From positions 1 to 49,768 of the forward strand of contig JAFRPH010000012.1 in assembly GCA_017429205.1 (NCBI GenBank): a DNA stretch of 49,768 nucleotides. Reading direction: 5' to 3'. How positions within the stretch are numbered: the first letter of the stretch is position 1; the number at the start of each line of letters is the position of its first letter. The notes under the pieces were generated by a model. It was not told the DNA's origin and did no database searches. It worked only from the letters and a program-made list of their open reading frames with translations. Positions 44,454 to 49,768 of this stretch are shown here, one piece after another. This stretch comes from Bacteroidales bacterium (GTDB taxonomy: Bacteria > Bacteroidota > Bacteroidia > Bacteroidales > UBA932). The position numbers and the translations under genes were made by a program.

Positions 44454-45527
44454 TTATCCTTTGTTCACCGCTTCGACCAGCTTCCTTCCGAGTTCCAGGA
44501 ACGCGAGGGAGTCGGGCCGGGTGCCCAGGGCGACGGGCTCGCCGTTGTCGCCGGCTTCGCGGATGGACTGCACAAGGGGAATCTGGCCGAGCAGGCCGAT
44601 GCCCAGGCGCTTCGCCATTGCGGCGCCGCCGTCGTGGCCGAAGATGTAGTATTTCTCGTCCGGATGCTCCTCCGGCGTGAACCAGGCCATGTTCTCCACC
44701 AGCCCGAAGATGGGCCGGTTGATGGACGGGTTCTGGAACATGTTCACGCCTTTCTCCACGTCGGCGAGGGCCACGGGCTGGGGCGTCGTGACGATGACGG
44801 CGCCTTCCACCGGAATGTCGTTCACCAGGGAGATGTGGATGTCGCCGGTGCCCGGGGGCAGGTCGATCAGGAGGTAGTCCAGCGGACCCCACTTGACTTG
44901 CAGGATCATCTGCTTGAGGGCGCTGCAGGCCATCGGCCCGCGCCAGATGAGGGCCTGGCCCGGCTGGGCGAAATAGCCGATGGACATCCACTTGACGCCG
45001 TATTTCTCGATCGGGATAAAGAGTTCCTTGCCCTCTTCCTCGCCGGGCTCGGCTTCGGGCTGGAGCTCCTCCGTGCCGGTCATGATGGGCACGGACGGGC
45101 CGTAGACGTCGGCGTCGGCGAGACCCACGCGGTAGCCCAGGCGCGACAGGGCGATGGCCAGGTTCACCGCGACGGTGGACTTGCCCACGCCGCCCTTGCC
45201 GGAGGCGATGGCGATGATGTGCGCCACCTCGTTCACCTGGTCCAAGCCCAGGTCCAGCGTCGACTTCTTCGCCGCCGGCGCCTCTTTCACGACGGTCTTC
45301 ACCTCGACCTCGGTGCCGCCGGGCGCGTTGCGGTAAACCGCGGCCCGGACGGCCCCGACGAGGTAGTTCTTGAGCGGATCCGGCCGCTTGCCGAAGCCCA
45401 GCGTCACCGTCACTTTCCCGTCCGCCACCGTCACCTCCTCGACCATGCCGAGGCTGACGAGATCCTTGTCATCCTTCCCCGGGTGCTGTACCTGGGAAAG
45501 CCAGTCGAATACTTCTTTCTCTGTCAT
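44454..45527 (-). CDS. mrp: Mrp/NBP35-family iron-sulfur carrier ATPase
   Basis: 357 residues. An N-terminal DUF59/MIP18 domain (~1-85) leads to a deviant-Walker P-loop SGKGGVGKST (~109-118), then DADVYGPSVP and DLPPGTGDIHISL. These proteins bind and transfer Fe-S clusters. The usual CPxC pair after VENMS is missing: the region reads GLVENMAWFTPEEHPDEKYY, a form also known in other Bacteroidetes. It follows the S46 peptidase gene with a one-base overlap (TAATG). An Fe-S carrier next to a radical SAM activase may be coincidence since they are convergent. Confidence 0.92.
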   Translation of the reverse strand: MTEKEVFDWLSQVQHPGKDDKDLVSLGMVEEVTVADGKVTVTLGFGKRPDPLKNYLVGAVRAAVYRNAPGGTEVEVKTVVKEAPAAKKSTLDLGLDQVNEVAHIIAIASGKGGVGKSTVAVNLAIALSRLGYRVGLADADVYGPSVPIMTGTEELQPEAEPGEEEGKELFIPIEKYGVKWMSIGYFAQPGQALIWRGPMACSALKQMILQVKWGPLDYLLIDLPPGTGDIHISLVNDIPVEGAVIVTTPQPVALADVEKGVNMFQNPSINRPIFGLVENMAWFTPEEHPDEKYYIFGHDGGAAMAKRLGIGLLGQIPLVQSIREAGDNGEPVALGTRPDSLAFLELGRKLVEAVNKG

Positions 45528-47659
45528 TATTTCGCAATGTCCAGTTCAGCGATGATGTTGGACGCGCCGCCGAGCTTCTCCACGAGGAAGAGGACGTAGC
45601 GGATGTCCACGCAGATGCAGCGCTGCAGGTCGGGCTCGAACATCACGTCGGAGGACATGGACTCCCAGTTGCCGTCGAAGGCGAGGCCGATGAGCTCACC
45701 CTTCGCGTTGAGGACCGGGGAACCGGAGTTGCCGCCGGTGATGTCGTTGTTCGTCAGGAAGCACACGTGCACCAGGCCGTCGGAAGGATCGGCATAGGGG
45801 CCGAAGTCCTTGGCCTCGATCAGGCTCTTGAGCTTGGCGGGGACGATGAATTCCGGGTTGGTCGGGTCTTCCTTCTCCAGGACGCCCTTGACGGTGGAAT
45901 AGTGCTTGTACAGGACGGCGTCCTTCGGGGAATACGGGAGGACGTGGCCGTAGGTCAGGCGCATGGTGGAGTTCGCATCCGGATAGGACGGCTTGCCCTT
46001 CTCCCATTCCATCAGGCCGGCGGTGAACGCCTTGCTGCCCTCGCGGAGGGCGCCCTGGGTGGCCTGGCGGCCGGGATAATGCTTCAGCATTTCGTTCGAA
46101 AGGGCGTTGCCCAGGCGCACGGCGGGATCCTCCCACAGCTTCTCCCAGTCACCGGCCTTCACGCGTTCGGAGAGTTTCTCGAACGAGGTGAAAGCGGACT
46201 CGTCGAAGAGGTAGTTCACATAGGCGGGGATGTCCATCGTGGCGAAGTTCTCGAAGTCGACGCCGAGGCCCTTCGGATAGTCCTCGGCCTTCGCGCGCTC
46301 GCGGTAGAACTCCAGGAGGGCGACGGCTTCCTTGCGGTCCAGGTCCGCGACATAGTCCCGGTAGGTGGACTCCATCGCGCTGAGCACTTTCGGATCCTGG
46401 CCCTGACGGGAAACGGCCTGCGCCAGGCGGCTGGCGATGCCCACGAGCTCGATGCGGGAAGGACCCTCGCTGACGAGGGTGATGGCGGCCTGGTCGGCGG
46501 CGGAGGCGTTGATGGCGTCCTCGATCTGTTTCAAGGCGTTGCCGTAAGCCTGGACACGCTTGGGATTCTGGTTCACCCAGGCCATGAAGTCCTTCTCCTT
46601 CTGCTCTTCGCGGCCGATGATGTTCAGCTTATCGAAGGCGAGCTCCTCGCCCTGCCACTTCTTCCAGCCGTTGGCGGAGGAGGCGTACTTGTTCGCATAC
46701 TTGAGCTGCACGGAAGGATCGGCGCACATCGCCTCCCACATCAGGTCCTGACGGACGGTGCGGGCGTCGATGGCGATGCGGTTCCCCGCGATCATCTGCT
46801 TGAGCTGGGCGGCCGTCTGAAACCGCTGCGTGCGGCCCGGGTAGCCCATGATCATCGCGTAGTCGCCTTCCTGAACCCCCTTGAGGGAGATCTTCAGGTG
46901 GCCCTTGGCCTTGTAGGGACGGTTCTCCGGGCTGTAGGCGGCGGGCTCGTTGTCGGGGCCGGCATACACGCGGAACATGGAGAAGTCGCCGGTGTGGCGG
47001 GGCCACATCCAGTTGTCGGTCTCGCCGCCGTACTTGCCGACGGATGCCGGGGGAGCGCCCACGAAGCGCACGTCGTTGTAGGTCTTGGAGACGATCAGGT
47101 AGGTGACGTTGTCGTTGTAGAAGCTCGTCAGCTGGGCGCGGCAGTTCTTGTTGTCCTTCAGGGCCTTGTCCACGAGGGCCTTGCGCTCGGCCTCCAGGAG
47201 CTCCGCGACCTTCTTCTCGTCGGTCTCGTTCTTGCGGATCTTCTTCTCGGCCTTCTCCAGGACGGCGGTGACGTCCGTCATCGACTGGAGGAAGGTGATG
47301 CTCAGGCCGCGGGCCGGGAGTTCCTGGTCGCGGGTCATCGCCCAGTAGCCGTCCATCAGGTAGTTGTGCTCGTCGGTGGAGAGCGCCTGGATGCTGCTGT
47401 AACCGCAGTGGTGGTTCGTGACGATGAGGCCGTCGCCGGAGATGATTTCACCGGTGCAGCCGCCGCCGAAGTGGATGATGGCGTCCTTCAGCGAGCCGTG
47501 GTTGATGCTGTAGATCTCTTCGGGGGTGAGTTTGCAGCCCGCTTCTTTCAGGGCTTTCCCGTTCATTTTCTGGAGGAGCGGCAGGAGCCACATTCCCTCG
47601 TCGGCGAAGGCGGTGAGCGAGAGGCCCAGGGCCGCCACGATAGCTAAGATACGTTTCAT
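45527..47659 (-). CDS. S46-family dipeptidyl peptidase, DPP7 type
   Basis: 710 residues from ATG 47659. Signal peptide MKRILAIVAALGLSLTAFA. The chymotrypsin-like triad is His84 in TNHHCG, Asp in ETDNWMWPRHTGDF and Ser in TGGNSGSPVLN. After the serine the sequence reads LAFDGNWESM; DPP7 has Gly at this specificity position and DPP11 has Arg, so hydrophobic P1 residues are expected rather than Asp/Glu. S46 enzymes act in the periplasm and are a main amino-acid supply system in Bacteroidetes. Co-transcribed with mrp. Confidence 0.94.
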   Translation of the reverse strand: MKRILAIVAALGLSLTAFADEGMWLLPLLQKMNGKALKEAGCKLTPEEIYSINHGSLKDAIIHFGGGCTGEIISGDGLIVTNHHCGYSSIQALSTDEHNYLMDGYWAMTRDQELPARGLSITFLQSMTDVTAVLEKAEKKIRKNETDEKKVAELLEAERKALVDKALKDNKNCRAQLTSFYNDNVTYLIVSKTYNDVRFVGAPPASVGKYGGETDNWMWPRHTGDFSMFRVYAGPDNEPAAYSPENRPYKAKGHLKISLKGVQEGDYAMIMGYPGRTQRFQTAAQLKQMIAGNRIAIDARTVRQDLMWEAMCADPSVQLKYANKYASSANGWKKWQGEELAFDKLNIIGREEQKEKDFMAWVNQNPKRVQAYGNALKQIEDAINASAADQAAITLVSEGPSRIELVGIASRLAQAVSRQGQDPKVLSAMESTYRDYVADLDRKEAVALLEFYRERAKAEDYPKGLGVDFENFATMDIPAYVNYLFDESAFTSFEKLSERVKAGDWEKLWEDPAVRLGNALSNEMLKHYPGRQATQGALREGSKAFTAGLMEWEKGKPSYPDANSTMRLTYGHVLPYSPKDAVLYKHYSTVKGVLEKEDPTNPEFIVPAKLKSLIEAKDFGPYADPSDGLVHVCFLTNNDITGGNSGSPVLNAKGELIGLAFDGNWESMSSDVMFEPDLQRCICVDIRYVLFLVEKLGGASNIIAELDIAK

Positions 47660-47699
47660 ATTCAGTCGATATTTATGCAAATGTAGCAATTATTCCGCA

Positions 47700-48317
47700 T
47701 TAGAACAAAGACGGCTCCAGCTCCTTGACGTGGAAGGATTTCCGGTGCCAGGGGGTGTATCCGTACCGCCGGATGGCGTCGATGTGCTCGGGGGTGGGAT
47801 AGCCCATGTTGCGGTCCCAGCCGTATTCCGGGTACTCGGCGGCGAGCTTCCGCATGAACTCGTCCCGGTAGGTTTTCGCGAGGACGGAGGCCGCGGCGAT
47901 GGACGCGAAGGTCGCGTCGCCGTGGACCACCGTGCGGTAGTCCTTGAAGCCGTAGCGGCCGAAGGGCCGGAACTTGTTGCCGTCCACCAGCAGGAAATCC
48001 GGCGCCGGATCCAGCCGCAGGACGGCCCGCTGCATCCCCGTGACGGAGGCCCAGAGGATGTTGAGCTTGTCGATCTCGTCGGGCTGGACGGCCTCCACGG
48101 CCCAGGCGACGGCCTCGGCCTCGAGGAGGGGCCGGAGCTCCTCCCGCGCCTTCTCGGTCATCTGCTTGGAATCGTTCAGGAGCGGATGGTAGAAGCCGGG
48201 CGGCAGGATGACCGCCGCGGCGTACACCGGCCCGGCGAGGGGTCCGCGGCCCGCCTCGTCGCACCCTGCCTCCAGCCGTCCCGGCTCCAGGCAGACTTGC
48301 AGTCGGATTTCCTTCAT
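47700..48317 (-). CDS. rnhB: Ribonuclease HII
   Basis: 205 residues. The signature GCDEAGRGPLAGPV near residue 19 carries the catalytic Asp-Glu pair; further acidic residues lie in LLVDGNKF and HGDATFASIAAASVLAKTYRD. It removes RNA from RNA-DNA hybrids and single ribonucleotides from DNA. A -7 box TACCTTTG lies at 48330-48323, only 5 nt before the ATG, so the message is probably leaderless. It diverges from the EF-G-like gene. Confidence 0.96.
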   Translation of the reverse strand: MKEIRLQVCLEPGRLEAGCDEAGRGPLAGPVYAAAVILPPGFYHPLLNDSKQMTEKAREELRPLLEAEAVAWAVEAVQPDEIDKLNILWASVTGMQRAVLRLDPAPDFLLVDGNKFRPFGRYGFKDYRTVVHGDATFASIAAASVLAKTYRDEFMRKLAAEYPEYGWDRNMGYPTPEHIDAIRRYGYTPWHRKSFHVKELEPSLF

Positions 48318-48322
48318 ATAAT

Positions 48323-48330
48323 CAAAGGTA
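48323..48330 (-). promoter_or_regulatory. -7 box TACCTTTG directly before rnhB
   Basis: Minus-strand TACCTTTG ends 5 nt before the rnhB ATG (48317), which puts the expected transcription start at or next to the start codon. The -33 region is T-rich but not a clean TTTG. Confidence 0.6.
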
Positions 48331-48340
48331 CGGATTTTTT

Positions 48341-48371
48341 ATTGTAATTGTACGAAAAATGGCTATCTTTG
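48341..48371 (+). promoter_or_regulatory. Promoter of the EF-G-like gene
   Basis: ATTG (48341-48344), 19-nt spacer, TATCTTTG (48364-48371), 60 nt before ATG 48432. Confidence 0.7.
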
Positions 48372-48431
48372 CGGACTACGCGCAATTTGTGCGGCCCAAA
48401 ACGCTTAAAATAGTAATCCAATATCATTGCA

Positions 48432-49768
48432 ATGAAAAGCTACACTACTGACAAAATCCGCAACGTGGTCCTCATCGGCGCCTCCCACTCCGGTAAGACC
48501 ATGCTCTCCGAGGCGATGCTCTTCGAGGGCAAAGTAATCGACCGCCGTGGCAGTGTCGAAGAGAAGAACACGGTCTCCGACAACACCGAGTTCGAACAGA
48601 CCAACCAGAAGTCCATCAACGCGACTCCCCTTTACGGCGAGTTCAACGGCTGCAAGATCAACTTCATCGACGCGCCGGGTTCCGATGACTTCAGCGGCGG
48701 TGCCCTTTCCGCTTTCAAGGTTGTCGAGAGCGCGGTCATGGTGATGAACGGCACGACGGGCGTCGAGGTCGGCACCACCATCTTCTCCCGCTATGCGGAC
48801 CAGTACGGCAAGCCGATGGTCATCGCCGTGAACCAGATGGATCACGACAAGGCCAACTGGGAAGGCGTCCGTCACGCCATCACCGAGGAGTTCGGCAAGA
48901 AGGCCATCATCTGCCAGTTTCCCGTGAACCCGGGTCCCGGCCTGGAAGGCTTCGTGGACGTCATCACGATGAAGTTCTACAACGCCAAGAACGAGGAGCT
49001 CGACATCCCCGCCGCCTATGCCGACGAGGCTGAGGAACTCCGCGCCGAACTCATGGAGAAGGCCGCCGAAGGTTCCGACGAACTGATGGAGAAGTTCTTC
49101 GAGACGATGGAGCTCACCACCGACGAGATCCGCGAGGGTCTCCGCGCCGGCCTCGTCAAGTGCGAGACCATCCCGGTGTTCTGCGTGTCCGCGAAGGCCA
49201 ACATCGGTGTCCGCCGCCTCATGGAGTTCATCGTGAACGTGTGCCCGAGCCCGCTCGGCACCGTCCAGAAGACCGTCGACGGCGGCGAAGTCCGCTGCGA
49301 CCCGGCCGCTCCGACCAGCATTTTCATCTACAAGACCGCCGTCGAGCAGCACCTCGGTGAAGTGTCCTACTTCAAGGTGATGAGCGGTACCCTCAACGAG
49401 GGCGCCGACCTCGTGAACCCCGAGACCGGCAACGGCGAGCGCCTCAGCGCCATCTACGCCGTCGCGGGCTCCAAGAAGGAGAAGGTCGCTTCCATCTGCG
49501 CCGGCGACATCGGCTGCGTCATGAAGCTCAAGGCCGGCAAGACCGACGTCACCCTCGCCGCTCCCGGCCAGGAGGCCATCGAGCACATGGTGTTCCCGGA
49601 TGCGAAGTACCGCTGCGCCGTCAAGGCCGTCGACAAGAACGACGAGGCCAAGGTGGGCGACGCCCTGAACAAGATCGCGGCCCAGGATCCGACCATCACC
49701 GTCGAGTACTCCAAGGAACTCCGCCAGACCATCCTTTCCGGTATGGGCGAGCAGCACATCAACTACGT
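48432..49768 (+). CDS. Elongation factor G paralogue with altered GTPase motifs (3' end outside window)
   Basis: The frame from ATG 48432 is open for about 445 codons to the window edge. It follows EF-G domain order: G domain (to ~residue 280) and domain II (~290-380, FIYKTAVEQHLGEVSYFKVM), then the start of domain III (EYSKELRQTILSGMGEQHIN). The GTP motifs are changed: P-loop GASHSGKT instead of GHVDAGKT, switch II DAPGSDDF (residues 80-87) where EF-G has DTPGHVDF, and NQMD for NKxD. The catalytic His of switch II is therefore Ser. This fits an EF-G2-type paralogue rather than the housekeeping factor. It may be a translocation or recycling factor with slow or no GTP hydrolysis. Confidence 0.85.
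   Translation, partial: MKSYTTDKIRNVVLIGASHSGKTMLSEAMLFEGKVIDRRGSVEEKNTVSDNTEFEQTNQKSINATPLYGEFNGCKINFIDAPGSDDFSGGALSAFKVVESAVMVMNGTTGVEVGTTIFSRYADQYGKPMVIAVNQMDHDKANWEGVRHAITEEFGKKAIICQFPVNPGPGLEGFVDVITMKFYNAKNEELDIPAAYADEAEELRAELMEKAAEGSDELMEKFFETMELTTDEIREGLRAGLVKCETIPVFCVSAKANIGVRRLMEFIVNVCPSPLGTVQKTVDGGEVRCDPAAPTSIFIYKTAVEQHLGEVSYFKVMSGTLNEGADLVNPETGNGERLSAIYAVAGSKKEKVASICAGDIGCVMKLKAGKTDVTLAAPGQEAIEHMVFPDAKYRCAVKAVDKNDEAKVGDALNKIAAQDPTITVEYSKELRQTILSGMGEQHINY

Noticed and set aside
43538..45527. Mrp as a dedicated Fe-S supplier of the glycyl radical activase
   Set aside because: The genes are convergent and mrp is coupled to the S46 peptidase, so the contact is probably chance.

Overview
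The window reads as chromosomal DNA of a high-GC Bacteroidales bacterium, probably from a gut or rumen. The grounds are SusC/SusD genes, a BACON-domain lipoprotein, an S46 dipeptidyl peptidase, a two-domain sialate esterase, -7 boxes of the form TAnnTTTG, and no obvious Shine-Dalgarno sequences. Most of the window is GC-rich. The first ~3.7 kb and the HigBA module look clearly more AT-rich by eye. Genus cannot be fixed from what is visible.

Layout. 1-3.8 kb: an accessory stretch with the edge of a P-loop ATPase/kinase, a Vat-like hexapeptide acetyltransferase, a DUF2975/HTH/CarboxypepD-like operon, a BACON lipoprotein, a short ORF remnant and tRNA-Gly(GCC). 3.8-5.9 kb: a VWA lipoprotein and an OmpA-type lipoprotein. 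5.9-22.2 kb: a sialic-acid locus. A divergent ROK regulator faces SusC, SusD, an outer-membrane lipoprotein, NanA, an AGE-type epimerase, NanM, a GH20 hexosaminidase, an MFS transporter and a two-domain sialate O-acetylesterase. 22.3-23.5 kb: a HigBA toxin-antitoxin pair and a small lipoprotein. 23.5-29.2 kb: an FNT-like channel, an M24 peptidase, a DUF456 protein, NagA and a C69 dipeptidase. 29.3-31.4 kb: a small secreted protein, PheS and a small lipoprotein, with striking perfect palindromes around the lipoprotein. 31.5-44.4 kb: seven co-directional genes, GH146-like, GH127, S9 peptidase, P5C dehydrogenase, M24 peptidase, a glycyl radical enzyme that matches trans-4-hydroxy-L-proline dehydratase, and its activase. 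44.5-48.3 kb (minus strand): Mrp, an S46 DPP7-type peptidase and RNase HII. 48.4 kb to the end: an EF-G paralogue cut by the window edge.

The most interesting reading is the 31.5-44.4 kb cluster. GH127-type enzymes remove beta-L-arabinofuranose, including the sugar attached to hydroxyproline in plant extensins. Proline-directed peptidases would then free hydroxyproline. The glycyl radical dehydratase would make pyrroline-5-carboxylate, and the adjacent dehydrogenase would oxidise it to glutamate. That would be a complete route from hydroxyproline-rich glycoprotein to glutamate. The order of steps is inferred from gene content and is not shown by the sequence.

The second notable feature is that the sialic-acid operon is peppered with short dispersed repeats that lie inside genes without breaking the frame. 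One ~124-bp element with 26-bp terminal inverted repeats supplies the stop codon of the epimerase gene and the apparent N-terminus of nanM.
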